Below are positions 12,398-24,640 of a stretch of DNA of 64,000 nucleotides, piece by piece. Each line of letters opens with the position of its first letter. Positions within the stretch are counted from its first letter, which is position 1. The stretch lies in NCBI GenBank assembly GCA_009760855.2, contig WPIO01000010.1:2761001-2825000 (forward strand), in the 5' to 3' direction. The position numbers and the translations under genes were made by a program. Source of the stretch: Cristatella mucedo (Eukaryota > Bryozoa > Phylactolaemata > Cristatellidae). The notes under the pieces are model-generated. The model had not been told where the DNA came from. It worked only from the letters and a program-made list of their open reading frames with translations, and searched no databases.

Positions 12398-13285
12398 CCT
12401 GTCCTGCTTCTGCTCCGTCAACTTTGGAACGCTCATGGGGGTGCTGTGGGTGGGTGTGGCTACCGCCTGCAGCCGGAGAGCTCGAGATGGGTTGCACTGA
12501 TGACTAAGCAGAAGCTCAGAACCGGCAGGTCACACTGAGAACGAAATTGAGACCAGCTGGCGATAGCTTTGATGTGAGCTTTGACTACCGAGGGAGCAGC
12601 AGCTGATTGCAGTGCCTACAGTGCAGCCTGCTGCTGCTGCTCGCTCACTCGAGGTCGGGTGGTGGGGCGGGAGGTGATGGGACTAGGTGATGATTGCAGC
12701 TGTTACCAGCCCTCATTCCCAGCCCCAGCCCCCTGTAGGAGCACGGCTGAGCCATTCGCGAACCCAGCAGCCCTTAATAGCTAGGCCGGGATGCAGTTAC
12801 TCATTCCTGCACGTTGGCTAAGCAAGCTCTACCAAACCCCTAGTAGGTGAATCCAAGTTCCCAAGTTCCAGCTACAACAAGCTCTTATTCAGTGAGGCAC
12901 TCATCGACGTTGGAGAAAAAGCACCGGTCTTTGCCTCCAATCATCATTCCACGAAGACACCTAAAAGGAGGCAGCTGGCACGGTTCGTGGAATAGGGCTA
13001 TTTATTAGCGGCAGTGAGCTTCATTGGCCCCCTTGATTGGCAATGCTCCCCAGCCTGATGGGTTGGGTCAGCCATGGCTGGCTAGAGTGCTCAAAGTAGT
13101 TCCTTGGATAGTATTATATCCACTGTGCGAGTTGTGGTAGAGTGTATTTATCTGCCACAGAACTGTTACAGCCTAGGCTTCCGTTGGTGGATTTCATGTC
13201 CCAGATCCTCACTGTTGGTTTGGAGAGAGCCTCACCTAGAAATCATCACACGTTATCCTGTTTGAAAGAAAGAACGGAAGAAAGG
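12398..13285. other. No recognisable gene
   Basis: GC-leaning intergenic sequence with no supported exon. Confidence 0.4.
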
Positions 13286-13440
13286 TTAGCTGATTCAGCA
13301 GCCTCATTTATATAGTAGCAGAAGAACCTTAAGGACCATCACCACCGCATGCAGTGGGTATTTTCCCATATTGGATTGCCAACTGCAGGACTCGAACCCT
13401 CGACCATGCTTAACGAAGAATACTTCTAGTAGCTGTGCCG
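13286..13440 (-). mobile_element. tRNA-derived SINE, family A, diverged
   Basis: Shares the 'tagctgatt..cagcctc' 3' end, the 'atcaccaccg' body and the box B complement ('ggactcgaaccc') with the well-preserved copies at 48.4 and 51.3 kb. On the minus strand the tRNA-like head lies at the right. Confidence 0.6.
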
Positions 13441-15144
13441 ACCAACTGCTTAGAAATGCATGAAAACACACCCTGTATCTGAAACTGAGTGTCCTGCAAA
13501 AGCTACAACATGTGGTGGAGCCAGAATTCTTATTGTGGGGGTAAGCCCTGCTGACAATGACAAGCTCACTAGAAATAACGTCTTTTATTCGACACATGAG
13601 CAGCAGCAGGCATATATTGAATGTATGTGTTGATCTATCTCATCATTCGTCACGTTTGCAGCTGTTTCTTTCTCAATAAATAACAGCATGACATCGTTGA
13701 GGTAAACTTCACCGGTCATCATTCATACGCTTGACTTGATGCATTTTACTAGGCTGAAAACACTTTTGGTCACAGCGGTTGACACTGGCAGTGTCAGAAT
13801 AAGTCGCACCATCTTGTACCAATTTGTAGGTCATAGGCTTCGGCTCGACCGGACTTTGCCTGCATGGCAGCAAGAATGGCAAGCCCCTAGACGATCTTCC
13901 GTGCCGAGTCGGAATCTATTTCCCTACTAACGTTGAAGCTGCTGTCTCGCGCCGATCGGCTTGCCGTCTGGAAAGTCTATTTTTCTTTAGAATTTTCTTG
14001 CAAGCTATGCAATATTGTCGACATTGAATCAAGAGAACTGTTGATGAGGGGATATGCGATCCGCCCAGCAGAGCATCTCCATCCACTCGTTGTGAAACAG
14101 AGATTCCAATTCTGACCGTATCTTGTCAATTGCTCTGTAGAATAATCCGAAATGCTAGAAATGTTCGTTGCTATTCGTCTACTCATTTTGCCGAGGCCGA
14201 CTGTAGCTAGCAGTAGCCGGCAGTCTTCTTAGGCACCTCTATCTCAGGGTGCTGACAGAATCTCTGCACCTTTGTATCATCACAGCCAGCAGCTTGCATT
14301 CTCCACCGGTGCCTGAACGGTGCGATCGAACAAGATCGACAATATCCTAATCCGTTTTGACAGCGCCTGCAGTAGCTGGTGCCTACTCAATAGCAAGTGC
14401 TGCGCATGATATGCATGGTAAAAGTGCACTCGACTGAAACCATGCGGTCGATGAGGCATGTCGGCTTGATTCTCTGCTCAGCTGTGCGTGTTAGCGGTCT
14501 CTTCGGCATGCTCAACTACTTCACGAACGCCGCGAGCATGTCGATCAAGTAATGTAGCCAAAACGACGACCACTGCATACATATCCTGGGCTTACCAGTA
14601 CAGTCACCTGGTTTAGGCTACGGCCTGCCTCACCCAGCAGCTCATTGCAGGTCCTGTTCGTTATCCTTTTGCTTACTGATTGGTTCGTCATTGTGCTTGC
14701 AAGAACCCATTGCCGTAATGACGACATCACTGACCAATTCGGCTATGAGGGCAATGTCGAGATGGCATCTGTGCATGCCACAACCCGTGGTTAGCTGGAG
14801 CTAGTTTGCCCAACAATGCCGGCTGCGTGCTATTCTAACTCGTCCAGTTTCCTGATCAAGGTTTGCAGACCATTAATCTCTCTGCTCAGATTGGCGCCAC
14901 CATCACGGCCCTGTCTTGGACAATTGGCAATCGGACGGCTGTTATTTGCGCTGATGTTTCAACAACAGCTGCAGACAGAGCATCGGCTCGGTTGTTTGTT
15001 TGTCACATACTTCATGTTGTCGATTCACTTTTTGCAGCCCACAGGTCTTGACCTGAACGAAGTGGCTCACAGGAGCCAGCTACTCCTTCTTGCTCGCATC
15101 GCGCCTCGTCGGCCATAATAAAAGGTAAGCTTATTAGCATATCG
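13441..15144. other. No recognisable gene
   Basis: About 1.7 kb with only short frames on both strands and no recognised repeat. The frames at 13736-14115 (plus) and 14545-14730 (minus) have no motif that I can identify. Confidence 0.4.
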
Positions 15145-15295
15145 TATCATTGCAGCCTCATTTATATAGCAGCAGAAGAGCCGTCTCGGCTATCACCACC
15201 GATGGCTGTAATAACAAAGAATTTACCTTATGCAGGACTCAAACCCACGATCCTGGTCGTGAATAGCAAGCACCTTATCCCAGGGCTAAGACCCG
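15145..15295 (-). mobile_element. tRNA-derived SINE, family A, diverged
   Basis: Same arrangement as the copy at 13.3 kb. The 'gcagcctcatttatatag' 3' part is nearly identical to that copy, which suggests a common subfamily. Box B complement 'ggactcaaaccc' lies near 15235-15247. Confidence 0.55.
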
Positions 15296-15924
15296 GGTCA
15301 TAAGGCTGTAATAAACAACAACTTGCACGATAAACTTATCAGGCAGCTCGACGAGACTAGGATAGGCCAACTGTCCCCTTGACTGCACCACTGGCCACAT
15401 TGAAAACATGGCCAGCGACTCACGCTTCACACGACCGGACATTCGAGATTGCACGATCGTCAGACGCCTAGTATCCCCCCACAAGCCATCTGCCAATGGT
15501 CGGATACGCATGCTGGGATAGCTGCACAGCAGCTGTCCCAGCATGCAGCAGCTTTGCCAGCAGGAGTCTCTTGGGAACATTCTTACGAGTTTTAAGAACC
15601 TGCCAAAGCCATCCTCTGTAACTGACTAGCTCTGCGGAAGCCATTTCCCGTGGTTATCTTCTCGCTTGGCCGCCCAAGGCAACTCAGAGTGCTGCTATTA
15701 ATCGCCATGCCTCGTGGGCTGTGGGGCAGCTTGCCATTGAGATGTTATTGGCGACCGTAGCCAAAGGTGGGCAGCTATGGGGGCCTTAGCCCCTTCCTGA
15801 AAAGCAAACCAGAAGTGATTGCTGCAGCCAGCCAATGCTGCTGCTGCTTTAGAACCCTCCGAAGCCTGCTAGCCTCTTTGGTATGGCTACCAGGCTTCCA
15901 GAGAGTGTAAAGTATGAGAAAAGA

Positions 15925-16075
15925 TCAGCTTATTCATCAGCCTCGTAAAAGCGGGGTTAGAAGAGAGTTAGTGGCTTTCATCGAGTGCATGGAGCTGCAA
16001 CAAAGCAATACCTGCTACATCGGGGCTCGATCCCACTACCTAGGTCGGGAACCCATACTTAGACCCATGCTATGT
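15925..16075 (-). mobile_element. Probable SINE family A relic
   Basis: Contains 'agcttattcatcagcctcg', a degraded body and a box B-like complement ('ggggctcgatccc') near 16021-16033. More diverged than the others. Confidence 0.35.
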
Positions 16076-17607
16076 ATGAATTAAAGCACGAGGTGTGCTA
16101 GGCTTAGGAAGTGGTCCTATAGGCTTGTCGGGCGTCTTCAGCCGATGAGGTCCCTCGTGTTACTGCACGGGGGCACTTGCAGCACTTGTTATTCTAAACC
16201 GGGCTAACTAAGATCAGGAGGCTGCTGGAGCCGCTCAGTGTGGGCATTGCATTGGTTTGCTGACGGAATTCCCTTTTTTTCTAAGGCAGTTTGATGTTGT
16301 ATATACGTTAATGAGGCAATTCTTTTATAGACGGTTCCTACCAGATGGTGAGCCATCCGTCTAAGCTCAAGCTATTCTGGTGAGATACCAACATTTTTGT
16401 GTTGAAGAGATCTGCTGGGGTGGGGGGCTATTTGGCAGAGCATGTACGTAGCCGAGTGTGTCGAGCACTACCACAGGAGGAGCATTGCAATTTTTCTTAG
16501 ATTGCTGAACACCCACAGGCAGGGCCGGCATCTTCGGCACGTAGCTGTGAGGTGGTAGCCAGAGGGCAGGCGAAGAAGGTGGCTTTTCGTTTAAGGCTGG
16601 GCTATATTCAGGAAATCCAAACAGGGTGCGACAAATTCTTTTTGTAGACGGAGTCTTTAGGGGCTTCCTCTGGCGCCGACACACGGGCTTTCCGAAAAAT
16701 GGGGTATGGCAGGTCTTTTTTTGGAGGGCCATCGATGACAGTGCTCGTTCTTCCTTTCCCGCTGCTAGCGATCGCATCCTGTCGAATGCATCCGGTGGCT
16801 CCTAGGCTAATGCTAATTGAGAGAACTTAAGAAAGTCGGCCGGCGCCGCCGGTCGAAAAAAGGCAAAAAAATGTGCTCGAGCTTAGGCTGAGTCGGTCGA
16901 GTAATGGGCGAGAGCCTAGCCTTCATTCGGCATTGTAAGGCTATGCCTCGCTGGCCGCCATTGAACCTCGGAGGAACCCCAATGTCCAGTCAGTGGCCGC
17001 GTTATTCCGGACTAGCAAGCGAAGACCGAGAGTCGCTTTTTGGAGGACATCTCGCACATCGGTACTGGCCAGCGCAGCAGCCATCCACGAAGCCGGCAGG
17101 GCAAAGGTTGTAGTTCGCCGTCCTTGCCTGGAAAGCCAATGGGCTCATACCGGACGCGAATATAATGAAGACCGTTGAAGCGGTTGGGGGGGGGGGAAGA
17201 AGGTCAGCATACTTAGACGGATACGACGGATGCGAACAGCTTTCACCGATCGGTCAGTGAAAGCTGCCTTGCGGCCGCTGCGGTTGTGAATCCCTTGCGG
17301 TTGTCACTAGCAGTCCCCTGTTCTTTATGGCAGTTGACTGGCGAGGAGTTCTGACTAACTGCACTATTTGAGGAGGCGAGGAAATGGAGCAACCCACTGA
17401 GGACGTGGAAAGGTGTACTAGACGCCCAGAAAAAAACCGCTGGCTGCCCAATGGTCTTTCCGAGCGATTTCGGCTGCTATCGCGCCCACAGGCGATTAGT
17501 GCTGTGAAACCAATCGGATCATTGTGAAGATGAGATACTCTGCTCTCTTACAACGAGTGGGCCTCTTGGTAACCATGTGCCCGCGCGAGTAGCAAAGTTC
17601 TCGTGCA
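16076..17607. other. No recognisable gene; one unassigned frame
   Basis: A 136-codon minus-strand frame at 16367-16777 is Pro/Lys/Ser-rich and has no motif I recognise. Its edges are not convincing splice sites, so I do not call it. A G-tract lies at 17186-17196. Confidence 0.35.
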
Positions 17608-18190
17608 GTAATATTAGTAATGGCAAGACATTGTATTACGTTCTAAGAGAGCCAGACACTGTTCCAGGCACTCTGCATATGCTGGAAAGGCAGACTGTCT
17701 ATTGAATAGTGATAGTATGCACAGTGTCAGCACGCCTGAGCATGCAAAGAACAGTTCATTCAGACGGAGAGAATGCTTCGAGGAACAGATGGGCTTGTAG
17801 CTTTATTTTAAATGTCATCCAGTAAGGCAATGCCGCGATGCCAATTAAAAGCCGGTTCGTTGCTTTGGGAGAGTGGGAATTAAAGGCGCGGTCTTGGGAG
17901 CATTTGAGATTTGCTAGAGGTGCCGCTAAAGGACTCGTGTTTGAGGAGCCGGTTCTGTGACGGAAAGCCTGAGCGGGAAGTGTTTTACGCAGGTGGACAG
18001 TAGCTCGAAGCTCGGAGTGACCAGAGTGAGTGACAGGGTGCTTGATGGATGGGCGGTCAGTGCAGATCAGTCGCCACAGACAGTCTATCTGCCGAGTTTT
18101 GCAGCAGCTGTAAGCTTACTGTTGCTCGCGAAGGACGACGTGCGAGTGACAGGACTCTGGAGGAGATGTTGCAGATGCACGGAACAGCTT
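17608..18190 (-). mobile_element. Strongly diverged L2-like LINE 3' end
   Basis: The nucleotide landmarks of the main LINE family appear in order but heavily mutated: the hairpin tail (17625-17680), 'cagtgtcagcacgc', a 'tttattttaaatgtc' block, a 'gcggtcttgggagcatttgag' block, and the 'ccgagttttgcagcagctgtaa' segment near 18095-18115. No frame survives. It is older than the copies inside the Polinton. Confidence 0.55.
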
Positions 18191-19399
18191 GCCCGTGACA
18201 GCCATCGCTAAGCATGTCCGGATTTTCGCAAAATGAAGCAGCTGAAAGTAGGCAGTTATGGTTAGTCAGCTGAACTTCCTGCTTCGCTTTGGGCAGAGCC
18301 CCAATTTGGCTGTGGTATATACACCTTGGTGCTAATGAGGTGACGTGGTTAGTTGCCTGGGTAATTTTGATTGTTGATGCGCTCGGCTATCTTTGGCACA
18401 CCTGCCAGCTTCGGCGAGACTTCCGCGACTCGTTGGCTGTGCTTTGAGTAGCAAGCTCCATCTGTCACTCGTGAAAATTGTGCCGGTGCGGTCGGTCGCG
18501 GTGCTTGCTGAGAGGCTGTTGTTCCGGCCCCTATGCTATCGTCGGTATGCTGCATCGCACGAACTGCTTTCACACCGAGCCATGCAGGGAAGGACACGTT
18601 TCGGCGATGAAGTGCTGTATGGTCCAAAACTCTTTATGCTCCTCTTTCTCGTCCCGTGTCTGCAGAGTCGTACGCCGACAACGATCGGTTTGGTTCGACC
18701 GCTAGGCTGCCGGAGCAAGTGAGCCTCGGATCCTACGACAAAATAGCGCCGCAGCTTCGGCGGCTGCCTGCCCCCAGAAACCGAAGTCCAGTGATCGGGC
18801 TCCAACAGACCAATCAATGAGAAAAAGAGAGAAAGAGAGACAGAGAGACAGAGAGAGGCAGAGACAGACATAGCCAGAGAGAGGTGGAAGACAACAGTGT
18901 CCTCCCGCTTACTTTCGGGACTATTGAGAATAGCCGTCAAACTTGCGAGGGGAAGTACGGCAGTGAGCGTTGCCGCCCTGTGACATGGGGCAGCCATGTT
19001 TGGAAGGTCACTCAGAGCTTCAGGCGCTTGGCTTCGCTACCCTTCGCGGCAGGGTACAACGGTCTTTCGGGATGACTGTGCTGCCTGCACTGTATGCTTA
19101 TTGTCGCAGACGGATGCCAGAATGGGCCATCATCGTAACCATCAGGCCACCACCATTACTTGTGGACCGCCACAACTGGGTTTAAGTGCTTGCGAAAATT
19201 ACGTGACCTCCAGGCTTGGGGTTCGGTGCATCGGGCCATGTCCGACTGGGCAGAGGCGTTGAATTATGCTTGCCCGGCAGATACGTTCACGTCCTGCACA
19301 ATTCCCTCGGCTGCAGTAATACCATACCTCCTCGAGACATTGAAGTAATACCAGGCCTCAATACATTTAGCACTGAAAGCAGCCGCACTGAACAATATA
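18191..19399. other. No recognisable gene; GC-rich with a short GA-rich stretch
   Basis: Contains a GA-rich simple repeat at 18818-18885 and several overlapping frames without motifs. GC content falls sharply after about 19.4 kb, which marks the Polinton boundary. Confidence 0.4.
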
Positions 19400-19599
19400 G
19401 CCATATCTAAGATGACGACATTGAAAAAAGTTGTATGTTTTCTAAGGCAAAATGAATGGATGCGTAAAGCTGAGCTCTCAATTTTGAAAAAAATGTGTGG
19501 ACTGGTAAATTTTCGGATCGCAAAACTGCTTAGCTCAGCAAGAAATCGAGTGGTTGCGACTTGCTGAATCGAGCTCGCAGGTAGATAAGTTTAAAGTTT

Positions 19600-20025
19600 C
19601 TAATTTAAAGATGAAGTCAAAGGAGAGATTATAGAAGATATACTGATAGAAGAGATTTGCGAACTCAAACCAAAGTTATATTCAGTTAATGTTGTTAGAG
19701 AAAATGACCCATTCATGATTAAAGCGAAAGGTATACCAGGCAGTGTTGTTAAGAATGATATATTAACTCGTGATTCATATTTAGACTGCTTAAATACTTC
19801 GCTAACAAAATATTTAGATATATCTTTACCCCAGGTACTGATTTAATAAAAAATATAATAATACCCTGATAAGAGTATTCCATAAAATCCAACAAAAAGC
19901 ATATACAACTAGTACTAAAGGACAAGATAAGACGGCATTATCAGCATTTGATTCAAAAATATATTCGCTTAATTATGGAAAATGCAGTTATGCTATGGTC
20001 ACTGTAGAATTAAAAACACGAGGAC
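19600..20025 (+). pseudogene. Polinton DNA polymerase B (protein-primed), C-terminal relic
   Basis: Protein-primed family B polymerases copy the element from a protein-bound end. Only the last 130-140 codons remain. A first frame (about 19607-19843) has the pattern 'KDE..G.II' then 'LKPKLYSV', an 'AKGIP' turn and 'DSYLDCL', which is the thumb/C-terminal layout of Polinton polymerases. After a frameshift near 19850, a second frame carries 'TLIRVFHKIQ' and 'KTALSAFDSKIYSLNYG', matching the usual terminal block (K-x-A-L-S-x-x-D-D-K-R-Y). The exonuclease domain and the palm motifs with the catalytic aspartates are missing, because the element stops at about 19.6 kb. The frame then stays open past the expected terminus into the next entry. 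The family call is confident; activity is impossible. Confidence 0.75.
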
Positions 20026-20348
20026 ATTGTCATGCTTTCAAACTCTCGAACTACAATCTGAAACTGAATGCGGATCAGAGCCAAAATGTGACCCTGAAAT
20101 CTATTGTGAATAATGTAAATCTGAAAGTGAAACCGAATGTATATGCTCAGAATAAAAAAATTAACTACATATTAAGATCCCAACATCTCGACATCCCAGA
20201 AATTCTAAGCTGTGAACAATATTGTCATGGGATGTCACAAATGGCGTTAAAAATAATTTGTCTTCGTGTACTGAAAAAAGTAGATGCAAGGATTGTTAGG
20301 CATTCACTTGATAAAGTGATTCCTGATCTTGACAGTTCGTATGCTTGA
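19995..20348 (+). CDS. Open extension downstream of polymerase C-terminus, unknown
   Basis: This frame is the same one as the end of the polymerase relic and remains open to a stop at 20346-20348. The first Met is inside the polymerase terminal block. The body is Asn/Lys/Val-rich with repeating 'LKLN/VTLK/LKVK' segments that could form beta-strands, followed by a Cys-containing helical part ('CEQYCHGM', 'KIICLRVLKK'). I do not recognise it. Either a separate small gene lost its stop-separated start, or decay removed the polymerase stop and fused non-coding sequence. Confidence 0.35.
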   Translation: MVTVELKTRGHCHAFKLSNYNLKLNADQSQNVTLKSIVNNVNLKVKPNVYAQNKKINYILRSQHLDIPEILSCEQYCHGMSQMALKIICLRVLKKVDARIVRHSLDKVIPDLDSSYA

Positions 20349-20529
20349 ATTCCTAATGAAATCTTTGATGTCTTTGAAAAACTAATGCAATTTAGAGGTA
20401 CAATAATTGCGAAGATACTCGACACGGAAAGGAATTGTAAATCTCGAGGGACTAAAGATGAGTTAGGTTGTTACGATGACACCGCTTCAATTTTATTAAT
20501 TTTTTGTTAGAATAGAAAAAGACAGGAAT

Positions 20530-21127
20530 TTTGTTTGCAACTTCGTCGGTAACTTTAGCCACACAAACTCCAGATATTACCAATCCTAATCTTGCTACTT
20601 CTGCTATCATTCTTAAATCCCATGCTGATTACCTTTTTAAATATACTATGACTGCTTACGATGCTCAAACACGACTCAGACATTTCAATTATGAAAGACG
20701 ATTCAGTTAAAAAACTCTACATCGACGAATGTGACGCTGAAACACAAAAGGTAATCTCTGCTGGAGTGACTAAAGTAACTGCAGACCTCGAAGCTACTGT
20801 CAGTACAAAAGTTGATAACCGTCTAGATACTCCTTGGGAAGTTGTATCATACACAACATGGATGCTAGTCAGCTATCAACTGTCTCAATAGTTATTTCTG
20901 GAGTATCAGTTATGAAACCAAGTATCTCAGGTATCATTAAAGATGAATGCTATGCAATCCTGCCAGACATTTCTGATGGAACTAGCGCTAGACAGAAAGC
21001 AGGAGTGGCTGTTGTTGCTGCTGCTTCGGCTACTTTGTCTACTTCATCTACTTCGTCTGCTGCTTCAGCTACTTCCTCTACACTTGCTCCCTCAATTCCA
21101 TCTGATCCAGTACCATCTAACCAATAA
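20530..21127 (+). pseudogene. Polinton-borne hypothetical protein with Ser/Ala/Thr-rich tail
   Basis: At least three overlapping frames appear to belong to one broken gene. A stretch near 20535-20705 is rich in Thr/Asn/Ala. The frame 20661-20891 is acidic and has a 'SAGVTKVTADLEATVSTKVDN' segment that could be an amphipathic helix. The frame 20834-21127 ends in a low-complexity run of Ser, Thr and Ala followed by Pro/Ser (residues about 60-97). A similar 'SATSSASA' tail ends the frame near 33.6 kb, so these tails may be a shared feature of two structural proteins. Function unknown. Confidence 0.35.
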
Positions 21128-21708
21128 AGTAAAAATTGTATTACAGAACGAATCGATTCCTATAGAAACCAGATGTCTAGATGGGCATAACCAAGTTCTA
21201 GGTCAACAATACTCACATTTTAGGGCATTTATTTTTCCAGTGGGGCAAATAGAAGATCAGAAGTTCCTATCTCTAAAGCTTTTCCTAAAATACGAATCTC
21301 TAAGACTTCATCACTCGGATCTCAAAATGGCAAGCATTTTTAAAAAGTTCGTGATGATTCAGAATTTTTAGAGTTCCTAAAAGACTTAAAAAGAGATACT
21401 TGAAAAAATTTAAAGTCAGATGCATACTCTAAAAATATTTAGACAACCAAACGAATTAAAATTAGGCATAGACCTATATTCAGGGTTTACTGCTCCAATG
21501 AATTCCTTCAGGAAAACCTTGATTGGAAAGTTGATATATCTGAAAGCTTAAATCCTTACCATGGAAACACTATTAAATTTGACTCTGAGAATACAACTCG
21601 TTTTACTAACCCTAGTTCAACACAGTCATTAATATTTGGAGTTAAAGGTGTCATTAAGGGAAACACACAGTGTTTAGGAATAAAGTGTCTTTTACCTTTG
21701 GATAATTA
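21128..21708 (+). pseudogene. Polinton-borne hypothetical protein
   Basis: Fragments of coding-like sequence in two frames continue to a stop at 21706-21708. The last clean stretch (about 21552-21708) ends in 'FTNPSSTQSLIFGVKGV' and 'GIKCLLPLDN'. It is followed directly by AT-rich non-coding sequence and then by genes on the other strand, so 21.71-21.85 kb is a convergent junction. No family was recognised. Confidence 0.3.
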
Positions 21709-21868
21709 ATTGTAAATTTAATAATTTTTTATTGTAATATTTAAAAGTCACTGAGTCACTGAAGATGAATCAACAATGCTAAATTATTTATAGATTCACT
21801 TCAACGTAACATGTTGTTATCAATTCCAGAGTAGCCGGGGGAAAATTAAAATCTGCAGGATCATTTCC

Positions 21869-22051
21869 TTAGTTATAAAAGCGGTGATAGTAGTTTCTAA
21901 GTATTCCTGATTTTTCATTTTTTACACAAACTTTAATATCTAAAGTTATCATATTGTTACTTATTTGATGTGAAGTTCTAAAATTTGATGGATCATGAGG
22001 AATCATATCTTTAAAAATATTTTCTCTTATATTCATAAACATGTAAAACAT
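21869..22051 (-). pseudogene. Polinton-borne hypothetical fragment
   Basis: A 60-codon minus-strand frame containing 'MFYMFMNIRENIF' and 'DPSNFRTSHQISNNMITLDIKV'; coding-like context extends upstream toward 22.12 kb. It may be the C-terminal part of the gene interrupted by the L2 insertion at 22.37-22.77 kb. The domain was not recognised. Confidence 0.3.
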
Positions 22052-22373
22052 TCTATCATCAATTTTATTTATACCATTATCCGAGCTACACCAACTTCTG
22101 CAATGTTTATTGTTACTTTTGATTAAATCGAATTTTCAATTTAAAATCAGACAACTTAGAATTTTTTTTAATTATCCCGCCCTACATTAATTACTTTTGG
22201 GACAGTTAACATACCAAAAATAGCAATCGCTTGCTTATTTGAACGCAAAGTTACTGAGTAATTCTTCCTTGAAAAGAAAGCAAATAAAAAATTGTGAATA
22301 AAAACCACGTGAAACCCATGAATTATTAACTACCTATTTACTTTCAGGTTACCTTTAATTAATTCGTCTTCAT

Positions 22374-22770
22374 AATAATAATAATAATAATGCACTTGAT
22401 AAAGTGCCCTCAGAGAACTCAATCTCTCTCTAGGCGCTTTACATTTTCTGCAAAGGCAAAGGCAATTGAATGGTGAGTAGTATCATGCTTGATAAACGAA
22501 CAAAATGATTAACATGGTTAGGGGTGATATGCACAGGGTCAGAATGCAAATGTGGTTAGTGGCAGCATGCACAGTGTCAGCACGCATAAGCACATGAAGG
22601 ACGAATCATTGAGACCCACTAAATGCTGTCCTAAATAGGTGTGTTTTTAAGTTCTTTTTAAATGTGGTCAGGCCAAGGGATGTTCTGACGCAGGTCGGGA
22701 GGGAGTTCCAGGCTTTGGGAGCGGACGAACTAAATGGACGGTCTCCAAAGGATTTGAGGTTTGTACGAGG
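22374..22770 (-). mobile_element. L2-like LINE insertion, 5'-truncated
   Basis: Begins on the plus strand with (AAT)n, then the hairpin tail 'cacttgataaagtgccctcagagaac', and ends abruptly after 'ggatttgaggtttgtacgagg'. About 400 bp, covering the 3' UTR and the last ~40 codons. A possible 5-bp duplication (TTCAT at 22369-22373 and 22771-22775) flanks it. Sequence is close to the copies at 28.9 and 38.7 kb. Confidence 0.8.
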
Positions 22771-22789
22771 TTCATCCTTTCTTAACTTG

Positions 22790-24640
22790 GTATCTAAGTA
22801 TTCTTTAGTGGCTAAATCACTTCCTTTACTTAGGTATAATTACCTCACATTTTTAGAGTTAGTATATATATATATCCCCTCTTTCTATCAAATCTGAATC
22901 TTTAAGATAATTATTACCTGAAAAAAGTTTTACTAACTTATACTAAAAATCAATAGCATTTCAAGGTTCATTCTCTTGTTAGTATTGAGGTCTAATGTTC
23001 CTCGCATTCTAGACAATTCCTTACTAGCATTTTACTTTATTGCTGTGTAAACATAAAATATTCTTGTTCGATTAAATAGTGACTGACCACATTTAAAAAA
23101 TGTGCATTCACAATTTTTTCCATTTCTATCCAATATATAACTTCCTGATAATCATATATCTTGCAGAAGATATGTATCTGTAGGAGGCATAAGTACTCTC
23201 ATTACTTCATCTATATCTGAATAAAATGATCCAATAACCATTATTCCTTTTGGAACTACAACATCTTCTACATAACTAATCCACTTTCTTTGAAATCTAG
23301 AACCATTTATGGTTATACTTTGTGTGCCATCCATTATTCCTTCAATAGTTACAGTCATTATATTTCCATCTGACACACTATTTAGGTATCCCAACTCCAT
23401 CATTTGGATTAACAGGATCGTGTATAATTCTAATTAAATATTTTCAAGCTTATCTAAATTCCCATTCAAAGTATCTCCACGGCAGACTTAATAAAATTAT
23501 TATCTAAGTAATCATTATTTGTCACATCATTTTGAGAATATGCTGGACTACTAACTGTAATCAATCCATTTACAGTAAGTCCCAGTAATTTCTCCACCTG
23601 TCAACGATTGCTTAGTATCCGCGTAGTGTTTAGTAGCAGCATCTGAGTAATTCGCATTATTCGCAAGGTCTATCAAACGGTAGTTGCTCATATCAAGATC
23701 TCCGTCAGTATTAGTTCCTGTAGAAACGTTAGTCATAAAATTAGTATCAGTTTACTTTAGATTAACTGCATCTCCAGGGTTTACAAGGTCATGCAAGTTT
23801 TTAATGAGATTTCCATTCCATCCTCCTGAAAGTATCTCCAGTTCTTCGAATGTAAGTTTTTGCTTGAGAACCTGTCTTTCGATATCCAAGAGACATTTTC
23901 TATACTATATTAACAAGAAAATCGATGTAGCGTACTGACTTATCAACGTAGAAGTCGTTGGTAAAGTAATTGCACGCACCATCGATTCCTATGACTAACA
24001 TCAGCGTACCAGAAACACCGTAAGTGCTACCATAAGTTAGTTCTACGAACGCTCCTATTTTATCAGTCGACCGTAGGACATTACATATAACATTTCAATT
24101 ACTTACAGAACCTGGAATAAACGTAAGACTTTGAGTGCTAAAACCGATTTTGTTTCCTCTAAGTCTACAACGGAAATATCAGCAGGAGTAGCTTGTACTT
24201 TCGAAGACTCGGTTCCAATTCCGTTAAATTGAGTGTCAAGAAAAGCTATACAAGCTCCTAATTCTAAAACACTCGAATAATAGGTTAGACGTAAGTATCT
24301 AACATAAGACTGCTGTCTAGAAAAGTTGACCATTTATTTACAAAATCTGAGTTAGCAAGGTTAGTAATTCTGTAATTTCCAAGATCTGGGTTTCCTTTAG
24401 ACACTCCTCAAAAGAACGAAGACATCTTTTTAGCAGCCCGTAATCAATCAGTTTATAAGAGCTTTTACCTTGGTACCCGGTGCCATCTACTAAATTATCA
24501 CAGATATCTTGTTCGTACAATTATGTTGAGATTCACGTTTTTCTCCTGTTTTTGTTAATTTTCCGTTAGTCGTGGTTGCCATTTCTCCAGTCATGTTAGT
24601 TGCAGGATTCCCCGAGAAATCATTGCTTTAAGCATAATCT
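22790..24640 (-). pseudogene. Polinton fibre-like attachment protein relic
   Basis: Minus-strand coding relic broken into several frames (24103-24333, 23551-23736, 23152-23403 and shorter pieces). Two repeats of a motif known from trimeric tail-fibre and fibre shafts are visible: 'DMSNYRLIDLANN' followed by 'SDAATKHYAD' (23617-23694), and 'DLGNYRITNLAN' followed by 'DFVNKW' (24329-24388). These match the D-M-x-x-x-x-I-x-N-L-x-x-P-x-x-x-x-D-A-x-x-K-x-Y-V-D pattern of phage fibre repeats. The C-terminal part (23152-23403) is beta-rich with no recognised knob. By analogy the protein would sit at virion vertices and bind cells; that role is inference. Frameshifts and stops show it is dead. Confidence 0.55.

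Noticed and set aside
13286-13440. Functional tRNA gene
   Set aside because: Only box A and B-like parts are retained, the cloverleaf does not form, and the same unit recurs as a SINE with a common 3' end.
16367-16777. 136-codon minus-strand frame as a gene
   Set aside because: No motif, biased composition and no convincing splice sites or neighbouring exons.
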